From Gemmata sp051859125 (GTDB taxonomy: Bacteria > Planctomycetota > Planctomycetia > Gemmatales > Gemmataceae): a DNA stretch of 64,000 nt. Within the stretch, counting starts at the first letter, position 1, and the number at the start of each line of letters is the position of its first letter. Location: positions 9,233 to 73,232 of the forward strand of contig NZ_JBHYGG010000124.1 in NCBI RefSeq assembly GCF_051859125.1, read 5' to 3'. The notes below the pieces were generated by a model. The model did no database searches. It had not been told where the DNA came from and saw nothing but the letters and a program-made list of their open reading frames with translations. The position numbers and the translations under genes were made by a program. Of the stretch, positions 9,532-17,210 are shown in pieces.

Positions 9532-10140
9532 CTACTTCGGGCGGCGCATGAGCTTGCGGAGGATCGCGCCCGCGGCGGCGGTCATCTCCTCGCGGCTGGT
9601 CGCCTTCTTCTTGTCGTCGGGCTTGGCGGCCGGCGGCAGGGCGTCGCCCACCCGGGTCTCGGCGGCGCTTTGGAGGGGCAACTCGGTCACCGTGCTGCCG
9701 TCGCGGACACCGCCCTCGTCGTCCAGCGCGAGGAGCATGGCGGCCGTGTTCTCCACGCTGCGGGCGTCGGCCACGGCCGACACGTACTGCTCGGCCTCCG
9801 TCCCGGTCCCCGAGATCGGCACCGGAGCCCCCGCCTCGTCCTCGGCGTCGACCCGCAGGATGAAGTCGAGCGGCCCGATCGTCAGCGTCGAGCCCGGCGG
9901 CACCTCGACCTCTTCCGACCGCACCATCACACCGTTCACGAGCGTGCCGTTGGTGCTCCCGAAGTCGGTGAGGTACACCAGGCCGTCCCGCACGACCAGG
10001 CCGCAGTGCCGCTTGCTGATGGCCTGACTGGCCGGCCGCAGGTGGCACGCCCGGTCGCGGCCGATGGCGAACTCCTGGGTCGTGACGGGGATGACCTTCC
10101 CCTGGTGCGTGCCGGACGCGACGTACAAGCTAACCTTCAT
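9532..10140 (-). CDS. FHA-domain protein
   Basis: This 202-residue protein has an N-terminal forkhead-associated domain (about 1-95), a phosphothreonine-recognition module. Its hallmarks are visible: IGRD at the first loop, SKRHC in place of SxxH, and DFGSTNGTLVNG. It opens with SLYVASGTHQGKVIPV, as free-standing FHA proteins do. The C-terminal 100 residues are low in complexity and end in a basic helix (AILRKLMRRPK). The start is the ATG at 10140; the longer upstream open frame is not protein-like. No kinase or phosphatase is adjacent, so the phosphoprotein partner is unknown. It probably acts in the cytoplasm in Ser/Thr kinase signalling. Confidence 0.9.
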   Translation of the reverse strand: MKVSLYVASGTHQGKVIPVTTQEFAIGRDRACHLRPASQAISKRHCGLVVRDGLVYLTDFGSTNGTLVNGVMVRSEEVEVPPGSTLTIGPLDFILRVDAEDEAGAPVPISGTGTEAEQYVSAVADARSVENTAAMLLALDDEGGVRDGSTVTELPLQSAAETRVGDALPPAAKPDDKKKATSREEMTAAAGAILRKLMRRPK

Positions 10141-10244
10141 GTGTGTTCCCGCCTGTTGGGTTGAGGAGAGGGGAGCGCCCACCGGTGGTGTTCGGATCGA
10201 TCGCGTGCCGCCGTGAGTTGAACCGCTGAACCGCGGCCCCCTCC

Positions 10245-11438
10245 TCACGGCAGGCACGCGGGCGTGGAACTTCGGATGGCACCGAGCACCTTCTCGGCCG
10301 GCCCGGCGCACCGCTCCGGGTCGAGCCGCGCCGCCTCCCGCAGGTGCTCGACGGCCCGGAACGGTCGCCCGCCGTCGGCGTGGTGCCGGCCGAGTTGGAG
10401 GTGGAAGTACGCGGCCCGGGACGGGAGCGCCCCGAGGCCGAGCACGAGGACCCGCTCGACATCGGCGGGGCGGCGGTCCTCGCGGGCGTTGAACGCGAGC
10501 CCGTCGATCGCCGTCTGGCACGCGGCGAGCGCGGCGGGGTCGCCGGCGGCCCGGGGCAGGGCGGCGTCCAGGACGCGTGAGAAGAGGGCGTCGCTTTCCG
10601 CCCACCGGCCCAGGTCGCGGTACACCGTCGCGAGGAGCAGGGCCGCCGTGTCGTTCCCGACCGCGAGCGGTTCGAGCAACCCGGCCGCTTCCGACGACCG
10701 GTCCAGCCGCACCAGCAGCACCGCACGGTTCAGGCGCGCCGCGGGCGGGGCCGCCGCGGGGAGCGGCCACTCCGCCGCCTGCCGGAGCCGGGGCAGGGCC
10801 GCGGCGAGCGCGTCGCGCACCTCGGCCGGGCTCCGGCCGCCGACCGGCAACTCGCTCCCGAGTTCGATCAGCCCGCCCACGATCACGTCGGCACGCGCGA
10901 GCCGCTCGCGGCCCAGCAACTCGCTCGCGTGCTCGGTGCGGGCCGCGACCACGGCCTCCGCGTACAGGCCGCACGGGACGAGGGCGATCCCCGCGCCCAG
11001 CGCGAACCGCAGGCCGGGCCGGGGCGCGTTGGGGGTGCCGGGCGGCCGGTCGGTCGCCCACACGCACCACGGCAGCACCAGCCCGACCGCGAGCAGCGCC
11101 CGCAGCACGAGCGCGGCGACGGCCCCGGCCCCCGCGACGGCCTCGCCGAGTCCTGGGGAAGACACGGCCCCGGCACCAGCGGCCGCCAACCCGACCGCCA
11201 CCCAGACCCCGCGGGTCGCCCGGTTGGCGTCGGGAATCGAGCGGACCCACTGTGCGGCGATCAGGCCCAGCGGCAGCGCGGCGACGAGGTGCGCGACCAG
11301 CAGCCGCGGCCACCCGAACGGCGGGGCCGTGAGCCCGGCGGCGAGCCGCGGGTCCGGGGCGGACAGGTGTAGCGCCGCCGCCGGCACCGCCACGGCCAGC
11401 ACGCACCCCGCTACCAGGCGCAACTCGGAGGTACTCAC
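10245..11438 (-). CDS. Membrane protein with C-terminal TPR-like repeats
   Basis: This 397-residue protein is the third gene of an overlapping operon. The N-terminal half (about 1-175) has four or five hydrophobic segments, for example LVAGCVLAVAVPAAALHL and ALVLRALLAVGLVLPWCVWA. The C-terminal half (about 200-397) contains helical repeats of TPR character (LLLATVYRDLGRWAESDALF, FHLQLGRHHADGGRPFRAVE). The GTG start at 11438 overlaps the TGA of the preceding gene in a GTGA motif, implying translational coupling. The TPR part probably acts as a docking surface on one side of the membrane. No enzyme motif is seen. It resembles planctomycete membrane-TPR proteins in general, and function cannot be assigned. 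Confidence 0.8.
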   Translation of the reverse strand: MSTSELRLVAGCVLAVAVPAAALHLSAPDPRLAAGLTAPPFGWPRLLVAHLVAALPLGLIAAQWVRSIPDANRATRGVWVAVGLAAAGAGAVSSPGLGEAVAGAGAVAALVLRALLAVGLVLPWCVWATDRPPGTPNAPRPGLRFALGAGIALVPCGLYAEAVVAARTEHASELLGRERLARADVIVGGLIELGSELPVGGRSPAEVRDALAAALPRLRQAAEWPLPAAAPPAARLNRAVLLVRLDRSSEAAGLLEPLAVGNDTAALLLATVYRDLGRWAESDALFSRVLDAALPRAAGDPAALAACQTAIDGLAFNAREDRRPADVERVLVLGLGALPSRAAYFHLQLGRHHADGGRPFRAVEHLREAARLDPERCAGPAEKVLGAIRSSTPACLP

Positions 11439-12427
11439 GTGTCCGACACCCCCAGGGCCGCGGCCGTCTCCGGCCGGCGGAGCTTCCAGATCATGCCGTC
11501 GTAGGCGTAGTGGACGAACGCGGCCCACAGGTTCAGCCCCTGCCACAGGGTGCCGAGCCCGTTCTCCGGCCGCGACATCCACACGCCGACCGTACCCAGG
11601 GCGAGCGCGTAGAGGCCGAGGAACGTCACCCAGTGCCGGGCCAGCACCCGGAACGCCCCCGGCCCGCCCACCTCGCCCCGCCGCCGGGCGTAGTGCGTGA
11701 CGATCGCGAGGTACTCGACGGCGTGGAACATCGATCCGGCGGCCGCGAACGCGACGACGAGCCCCGGCTCGCCGGCCCGCAGACTCAGAACGAACCCGGT
11801 GTACAGCCCACACACGCTCGCGAGGTACGCGAGTTTCCCCAGCCGCTCGCGGGTGGCCCCGACCAGGTTGGTGAGGAGCAGCGCCGCGGGCACGGCGAGC
11901 GCGGCGAGGTCCAGGAGCCGGAGCCGCGCGAGCGCGGCCGTGTCGGCCTCGGCCCACCCCGTCGCCCACCCCGCGGCCCGCAGCGCGGCGTAGGTCACGA
12001 ACCCGCGGAGCCCCCACCGCTCCAGCCACTCGCTCCCGCCGCCGGCCTTGCGGGCGTACATCCGCAGCACCCCGGCGTGCTGGGACGCGAAGTGCCAGGC
12101 GTTCCACACGAAGTCGACCAGCGCCAGGCACAGGAACGCGCCGGTCCCCAGGAACGCCCCCAGGACCACCGCCCCCGCGAGCGCGGCGACCAGCACGAGC
12201 CGGCGGGATCGGCCCCCGCGGCGGTCCGGGTCGGTGGCGACCAAGACGAGCGTGACCCACCGGTGCGGGAGCGTGAGGAAGTAGATCTGCCAGAAGTCGA
12301 TGGACGTGTCGGACCGGGTCGCGAACCCGGGGAGCAGCAGGAGCAGCCACCCGAGGTTCGCCACGAACAGCAGGTCAAAGGCCGGGGAGACGAGCCACCC
12401 CCGGCCGGGAGGTGTCGCCCGCCTCAC
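11435..12427 (-). CDS. Polytopic membrane protein with conserved-looking histidine motifs
   Basis: This 330-residue, mostly hydrophobic protein has about eight predicted membrane segments. Histidines sit at segment edges: YFLTLPHRWVTL, DFVWNAWHFASQHAGV, MFHAVEYLAIVTHYARRR and FVHYAYDGMIWKL. Clusters of this kind often bind metal or haem in membrane oxidases and hydroxylases, but I do not recognise the family. The GTG at 12427 overlaps the lipoprotein stop codon as GTGA, and its own stop overlaps the next gene the same way. It is therefore the middle gene of a coupled lipoprotein-membrane-TPR operon. Longer in-frame starts up to 12481 would lie inside the lipoprotein gene and are less likely. 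Confidence 0.75.
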   Translation of the reverse strand: MRRATPPGRGWLVSPAFDLLFVANLGWLLLLLPGFATRSDTSIDFWQIYFLTLPHRWVTLVLVATDPDRRGGRSRRLVLVAALAGAVVLGAFLGTGAFLCLALVDFVWNAWHFASQHAGVLRMYARKAGGGSEWLERWGLRGFVTYAALRAAGWATGWAEADTAALARLRLLDLAALAVPAALLLTNLVGATRERLGKLAYLASVCGLYTGFVLSLRAGEPGLVVAFAAAGSMFHAVEYLAIVTHYARRRGEVGGPGAFRVLARHWVTFLGLYALALGTVGVWMSRPENGLGTLWQGLNLWAAFVHYAYDGMIWKLRRPETAAALGVSDT

Positions 12428-12798
12428 TGGAGCGGGGCCGCCTTGATCTTCCACTTGTCCCCTTCCTTCACGAACGCCCACTCCTTCTCAACCATTGCGT
12501 GGCCCGAGGCCTTCTCGAGTACGACCGTCCCGGTCGCGGTGCCGCCGCTCACCGCCGGCTTGTCCTTCAGGTCGAACCGGTACTGCCGGAGTGCCCGGGA
12601 GTCCGCGGTCGCGCCGGCGGCGAACAATTGCTTGAGTTGGGCCGGGCGGGTGCTGTCGTCGTTCAGCCGGTCGACGAGCGTCGCGATCTGCTTGCCGTCC
12701 TCTCCGCCCATGTCGGGCACGTTGAACTGGTCCGAACGGCCGCAGCCGGCGGCGACCGCGACGGCGGCCACCAGCAGGAGTCGAGCGATTGCGTGCAT
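12424..12798 (-). CDS. Small lipoprotein, NTF2-like
   Basis: This 124-residue predicted lipoprotein has the signal sequence MHAIARLLLVAAVAVAAGC, with a lipobox ending VAAGC at residues 15-19. The mature part (about 105 residues) ends EWAFVKEGDKWKIKAAPL. That ending is typical of NTF2/SnoaL-like or similar alpha+beta folds, but the match is short. The ATG at 12798 has GGAG 9 bases upstream and is preferred over an in-frame GTG at 12822. It is the first gene of an operon with two membrane proteins (overlap of 4 bases). It probably sits at the inner or outer membrane as the soluble partner of that assembly. Confidence 0.8.
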   Translation of the reverse strand: MHAIARLLLVAAVAVAAGCGRSDQFNVPDMGGEDGKQIATLVDRLNDDSTRPAQLKQLFAAGATADSRALRQYRFDLKDKPAVSGGTATGTVVLEKASGHAMVEKEWAFVKEGDKWKIKAAPLQ

Positions 12799-12834
12799 TG
12801 GGGGTACTCCGTGGGTGTTCACCGGGGCCGGTGG

Positions 12835-14064
12835 TCAGTCGGTGTTGGCGGGCTCGCCGCCCGACTTGGTGCCCATCGCCTTCCACGCCGTCGGGTCGAT
12901 CGAGTTGCGGATGAACCGCACGCTACCGTCGGCGAAAGCCGCGTTCACGCCGCCCGTGTGCTTGCTCCGGGCGGCCGCCCACTGGTTCCCGTCGGCCCGG
13001 TTCTGCACGCACTGGAGCTTGTCCGGGTGCGTCGCGGGGATGCGGTCGTCGCAGTACATCATCTGGTCGGGGGTGCCGCTGTTGGGGCCGGTGTGCGTCT
13101 GGAAGAACGCCCCACCGGGGCCGGCCAGAAGGGTGACCCCGCGGCCGTCCCTGTTCCGCCCGTTCGGACTGCTCCCGTTGGACGAGGGGGCGTCGAGCGG
13201 CTCACTGAACGGGAGCAGTTCGCTGAACATGGCGGTGTTCGAGGTGCCGTCGGTGACGCCCACGATCGGGGTGCCCTTGCCGATCCCGAACCGCGTCTCG
13301 ACTGGCCACTTCTTCACCTGCACGAGGCTGAACACCCCGCTCACCGGGCTGGCCCCGCCGTACACGGCGGCGTCGCCGAAGGTGCCACCGCCGAAGCATC
13401 CCACGTAGTTCCCCTTCATCAGGTTCTCAAGGGCGAAATCGCTCAATTGGACCTCCGGGTTGTGGCCGCTGCTCGGGCAGGTCATGATCTTCGGAATCAT
13501 GTAGAACTGCATCCCGACCTCCATCCGCCGCCCGGCGGGCAAGGGGTGCTGCTGCCCGTCGAAGTTGTCGGCCGGGTTGCTCTCCTCGGAGAACGCCGGG
13601 TCGATGTTGTAGGTGCCCCCGCTGGCCGCCGCGCCGCCGCTGAGCATGTTCTCCAGCGCGTTCTGCTCCATGTACGAGAGGATGTGGAGCGGCCAGGGCA
13701 CCCCGTAGCACCGGGCCTCCGGGCCGGCGGTGAACGCCTGGTTGCCGGTCACCCACCACAGCGGCGGGTCCTGGCTGGCCGGGCCGGTCCCGGTCGAACC
13801 GCCCGGCCAGTGCGGGGCGTTCTGCGGGTCGGCCTGGTTGAACCGGGGCAGGCCGGGGGGGAACGTGCTGGTCGCGCTCTCGACGTTGTGGCACGCGAGG
13901 GCGATCTGCTTGAGGTTGTTCTGGCACTTCATCCGGGCGGCGGCCTCGCGTACCTTCTGCACCGCGGGGAGCAGGAGGCCGATCAGGACCGCGATGATCG
14001 CGATGACCACCAGCAGCTCGATCAGGGTGAAGCCGCGGCGCGGGAGGCGGTGCGGAGCGTTCAT
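12835..14064 (-). CDS. DUF1559 prepilin-type secreted protein
   Basis: This 409-residue protein is of the DUF1559 family, which is greatly expanded in planctomycetes. The N-terminus is a type II/IV prepilin signal: RRGFTLIELLVVIAIIAVL, cleaved after the glycine with Glu five residues on. It continues into the family signature LLPAVQKVREAAARMKCQNN and NLKQIALACHN. The C-terminus has the conserved DGSVRFI and acidic turn typical of the family. GGAG lies 6 bases before the ATG at 14064. It is probably assembled or exported through a type II/IV pilus-like system. The neighbouring PQQ-propeller gene upstream ends in a terminator, so this gene likely has its own promoter in 14065-14173. Confidence 0.93.
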   Translation of the reverse strand: MNAPHRLPRRGFTLIELLVVIAIIAVLIGLLLPAVQKVREAAARMKCQNNLKQIALACHNVESATSTFPPGLPRFNQADPQNAPHWPGGSTGTGPASQDPPLWWVTGNQAFTAGPEARCYGVPWPLHILSYMEQNALENMLSGGAAASGGTYNIDPAFSEESNPADNFDGQQHPLPAGRRMEVGMQFYMIPKIMTCPSSGHNPEVQLSDFALENLMKGNYVGCFGGGTFGDAAVYGGASPVSGVFSLVQVKKWPVETRFGIGKGTPIVGVTDGTSNTAMFSELLPFSEPLDAPSSNGSSPNGRNRDGRGVTLLAGPGGAFFQTHTGPNSGTPDQMMYCDDRIPATHPDKLQCVQNRADGNQWAAARSKHTGGVNAAFADGSVRFIRNSIDPTAWKAMGTKSGGEPANTD

Positions 14065-14173
14065 GGGTACTCCAGTCCAAGGGGTCGGGTCTCGGTCACG
14101 GTCGGCCGGGTCGCGGGTGACCGCGGCGGGAGCTGCTCGCACGCTACCGGAATCCAATGTGTATCGTGTGAGC

Positions 14174-14203
14174 CGGATGAGAAGAGGCGTATTTTCTCAT
14201 CCG
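14174..14203 (-). terminator. Hairpin after the PQQ-propeller gene
   Basis: Arms CGGATGAGAA and TTCTCATCCG are a perfect 10-bp pair around a 10-base loop, 22 bases past the stop at 14225 on the minus strand. There is no long T run. Position suits a terminator for the PSCyt-WD40/PQQ pair. Confidence 0.6.
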
Positions 14204-14224
14204 ATCGTTGGCCGGGGTTGGCGG

Positions 14225-15472
14225 TCAGGGCCGCGGGACGTCGGTGCGCGGCCGTGCGCCGAGGCACCACAGGTGCCCGGTCGTGCGGACGAACAGGTGC
14301 CCGCCGGACACCGCGGGGGTCGCGTGGCACCCCTCGCCGAGCACGTTCTTCGCCACCACCTCGAACTCGTCGCCGGCGCCCAGCACGTACGTCGTGCCGT
14401 CGTCGGCGGGGCAGTGGATCAGGCCGTTGATGAGTAGCGGCGAGGCGTGGTGCAGCCGGCTCCCGAGCCGCTCGGACCACACCTTCTTGCCGGTCCGCGC
14501 CTCCAGCAGCGTCGCGACGCCCGAGTCGGACACCACGAACAGCCGGTCCCCGAACGCGAGCGGCGAGGGGACGTAGGATGCGGTCCGGGTGTCGGACCAC
14601 TTCGCGTGCGTCCTGGTGACGTTCCCGGTGCCCGTCGGGTCGATCGCGACGAGCGTGCTCGTCGGGCTGGTGCCGGTGGCGAACACGAGCCCCTGCCCGA
14701 ACGCGACCGTGGCGACGAACTTGTCGGTGGGGCTGTCCGCGACCCAGAGCTGCTTGCCGTCGGCCGGGTCGAACCCCGCGACCGACTTGCTGCCGGCCAG
14801 GACCATCTGGGTCTTGCCGGCGACCTCGATGAACAGCGGGACGCTGAACGACCGGGTGCGGTTCGGCCGCTCGACCTTCCACCGCTGCTCGCCGGTCCGC
14901 TTGTCGAGGGCCGCGAGGAACGCGTCGCCGTCCGAATCGCCGTTCACGATGAGCAGGTCGCCGTGCAGGACCGGCGAGCCGCAGAACCCGTGCGGGGAGG
15001 CGAACCCGTCGAACGCCTTGAGCCAGGCCCGCTTGCCGTCGCGGCCGTAGCAGGCGACGGTGACCTTGTCGCCGTCCACGAAGGCGGCCCACACGTGCTC
15101 GGCGTCGCTCGCGGGGGTGGCGCTCGCCGGGGTGTTCCCCTTGTGCATTTTCTCGGGGGCCGCGGTCAGCACGACCTGCTTCCACAGCAGCTTGCCGCCG
15201 GTGCGGTCGAAGCACAGCAGGAGCCGGTCGTTCGTTTCCGGGTCGAACGACGTGAGGAACACGCGGCCGTTCGACACGACCGGCGACGAGTGCCCGACGC
15301 CCGGCACGGGCACCTTCCACAGCACGTTCTCGGTCGCGCTCCACCTGGTCGGCACGCCGGGGTCGGTGACCACGCCGTCGCCCTTCGGCCCGCGCCAGAC
15401 CGGCCAGTCGGCCGCTGCGAGTGCGGGGGCGAGTGCGAACGTGAGGGACAGTCCGAGGATGAACCGCGTCAC
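14225..15472 (-). CDS. PQQ-binding-like beta-propeller protein, exported
   Basis: This 415-residue protein has a signal peptide (FILGLSLTFALAPALAAA). It then shows repeated propeller blades of PQQ_2/PQQ_3 type: LLLCFDRTGGKLLWKQVV, GFDPADGKQLWVADS, LLEARTGKKVWSERL. The opening DWPVWRGPKGDG is the usual N-terminal strand of planctomycete outer-membrane-assembly-BamB-like PQQ proteins. No catalytic dehydrogenase motif is visible, so a scaffold or sensor is more likely than an enzyme. The GTG start at 15472 overlaps the stop of the PSCyt-WD40 gene (GTGA), indicating translational coupling. A hairpin terminator follows. It probably works in the periplasm together with the cytochrome-WD40 protein. 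Confidence 0.9.
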   Translation of the reverse strand: MTRFILGLSLTFALAPALAAADWPVWRGPKGDGVVTDPGVPTRWSATENVLWKVPVPGVGHSSPVVSNGRVFLTSFDPETNDRLLLCFDRTGGKLLWKQVVLTAAPEKMHKGNTPASATPASDAEHVWAAFVDGDKVTVACYGRDGKRAWLKAFDGFASPHGFCGSPVLHGDLLIVNGDSDGDAFLAALDKRTGEQRWKVERPNRTRSFSVPLFIEVAGKTQMVLAGSKSVAGFDPADGKQLWVADSPTDKFVATVAFGQGLVFATGTSPTSTLVAIDPTGTGNVTRTHAKWSDTRTASYVPSPLAFGDRLFVVSDSGVATLLEARTGKKVWSERLGSRLHHASPLLINGLIHCPADDGTTYVLGAGDEFEVVAKNVLGEGCHATPAVSGGHLFVRTTGHLWCLGARPRTDVPRP

Positions 15473-17133
15473 TTCCGCACCTCCTTCGTCGCCGCGAGTG
15501 CGGCCTCGGCCTCGACCACTTCGGCCTTGACGACCAGCGCGGCCTCGCACAGTTGCAGGTAGGCCTTCGCCAGCGCCGCGTTCTTGGGGTCGTGCGCCGC
15601 CTCGTCCTTCAGCTTCTCCGCGGCGTCCTCGACGGCCTTGAGCGCCGCACGCTTGCGGGCGAGCTCGGCCTGAAGTGCCGCCGCGCCGACCGCGAGGGGG
15701 GCCGGGCCGGGCCGGACCGCGGCGGCGATCGGGAGGGCGGGGGTCGGCACGGGGATCAGCGCGAGCGTGGCGGCCTTCGCCGACACCGGCAGCGCGACGG
15801 GAACCGGTTCGCCGCCCGCGACCGGCCACACGGCCACCCGCCCGGACCAGTCGCCCGCGGCGACCCCCTTCGCGTCCGGGGTGAACCCGACCCGCAGCAC
15901 GGCGTCGCCCGCCGGGCCGAGGTCGGCGACCTTCTTGCCCTTCTGGTCCCAGACCCGCAGTTGGCCGTCGCGGCCCGCGGTCGCGAGCGCGCCCGCCGCG
16001 TGCCAGGCGACGTCGAGCGCGCCCTCGGGGTGCGCCTCCCACTTCGCGCTCTCGGCCACGGTGTGCAGGTCCCACACGCGCACGGTGCCGTCCTCGCTCG
16101 CCGACGCGAGGGCGTCCGAGTCGGCGCGCCACGCGAGCGCGGTCACCGCCTTCGTGTGCCCGCGGAGCACGGCGAACTCCTTGCCCGACTTCGCCTCCCA
16201 CACGTAGAGCCCGCCGAAGCGGTCGCCGGCCGCGACGAGCAGCCCCTCGGGACTGAACCCGACCGACAGCACCCAGTCGGTCGGCTTGCGGAGGGTGTGC
16301 AGCACCTTGCCGTCCGGGACGGAGACCACCTTCACCACCCGCCCCGGCCCGCCGAACACGACCCGGGTGCCGTCCGCGGAGACGTCGGCGGCGAGGACCG
16401 CGTCGGTGTCGTCGGCGACGGCGAACCGGCGCTTCCAGGTGCCGACCTCGAACCCGACGACGGCCCCGGACTGCCCGCCGACGCCGCCGGCCGCGAGGAG
16501 CAGCTTGCCGTCGCGTGAGAACCGCAGCGCGTGAACTTCGCCCTCCGGGAACGGGAGCCCGCCGAGGAGCTTGCCGGTCGCCAGGTCGTAGACGAGAACC
16601 TGCTTCTTGCCGGGCACCGCGGCGAGCGGCGAAGCGGGCGCGACGGCCAGTGCGGTGACCGGGGTGGCCCGGGGCAGCGGGTCGGCCTTCGTGATGCCGT
16701 CGGGAACCTTCGTGGTCGGCGCGACGCTCGTGGCCGCGGCCGCGGTGCCGGCCTTCTCGACGAGCCCGTCCTCGATCCACTTGCGGAGCGCGTCGAGTTC
16801 CGTCTGGGGGATCTTCGGGCTGTTCGGCGGCATCTTCGGGTCTTCGAGGTGCGCCGTGAGGGTGTACAGCGGGCTGTCGGCGGGCTTCCCGGCGACGACG
16901 GCCTTGCCGGACACGCCGCCCTGCATGATGGCACCGAACGTGGTCACGTCGAGTTCGCCGCGGGGCCGCTCGCCGGTGTGGCACTTGGCGCACCGCTTGG
17001 CGAGGATCGGCCGCACGGTCTCGAACGTCACCTTCGGGGCGTCCGACTTCTTGTCGTCGGCCGCGCCGGGCGCGGGGGCCGCTGGCGCGACGAGGAGGGC
17101 GAGGGCGAACAGTGCAAGCGGTCGGGTCGTCAC
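15469..17133 (-). CDS. PSCyt cytochrome c-WD40 repeat protein
   Basis: This 554-residue exported protein has a signal peptide (about 1-25) and a Planctomycete cytochrome c domain (PF07635-like). The haem motif is CAKCH at residues 48-52, and the likely distal methionine is in DPKMPPNSPKIP. Residues about 150-480 contain WD40 blades, for example ALAWRADSDALASASEDGTVRVWDL and GALATAGRDGQLRVWD in two consecutive repeats. The last 80 residues form an alanine-rich coiled coil (LARKRAALKAVEDAAEKL). The GTG start at 17133 has GAGG upstream. It heads a two-gene unit with the PQQ propeller, after a terminator that closes the DUF1549 gene. Haem binding is known for the domain family; electron-transfer partners are not known. 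Confidence 0.92.
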   Translation of the reverse strand: MTTRPLALFALALLVAPAAPAPGAADDKKSDAPKVTFETVRPILAKRCAKCHTGERPRGELDVTTFGAIMQGGVSGKAVVAGKPADSPLYTLTAHLEDPKMPPNSPKIPQTELDALRKWIEDGLVEKAGTAAAATSVAPTTKVPDGITKADPLPRATPVTALAVAPASPLAAVPGKKQVLVYDLATGKLLGGLPFPEGEVHALRFSRDGKLLLAAGGVGGQSGAVVGFEVGTWKRRFAVADDTDAVLAADVSADGTRVVFGGPGRVVKVVSVPDGKVLHTLRKPTDWVLSVGFSPEGLLVAAGDRFGGLYVWEAKSGKEFAVLRGHTKAVTALAWRADSDALASASEDGTVRVWDLHTVAESAKWEAHPEGALDVAWHAAGALATAGRDGQLRVWDQKGKKVADLGPAGDAVLRVGFTPDAKGVAAGDWSGRVAVWPVAGGEPVPVALPVSAKAATLALIPVPTPALPIAAAVRPGPAPLAVGAAALQAELARKRAALKAVEDAAEKLKDEAAHDPKNAALAKAYLQLCEAALVVKAEVVEAEAALAATKEVRK

Positions 17134-17169
17134 GGGGTGGAACCTCGGGGTGGTCGGGTGTTCGCGGGC

Positions 17170-17200
17170 CGCGGTCCCGGGGCGTGACCCCGGGACCGCG
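17170..17200 (-). terminator. Hairpin after the DUF1549/DUF1553 gene
   Basis: Perfect 13-base arms (17170-17182 and 17188-17200) enclose the loop CGTGA. The hairpin begins 10 bases past the minus-strand stop at 17211. This is consistent with a terminator ending the ECF-headed operon. Confidence 0.7.
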
Positions 17201-17210
17201 CGGGCCGGGC

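Noticed and set aside
9532..11406. Long frame joining the FHA protein to an upstream 420-residue extension
   Set aside because: The extension is the shadow of the membrane-TPR gene. The FHA start at 10140 fits the domain boundary.
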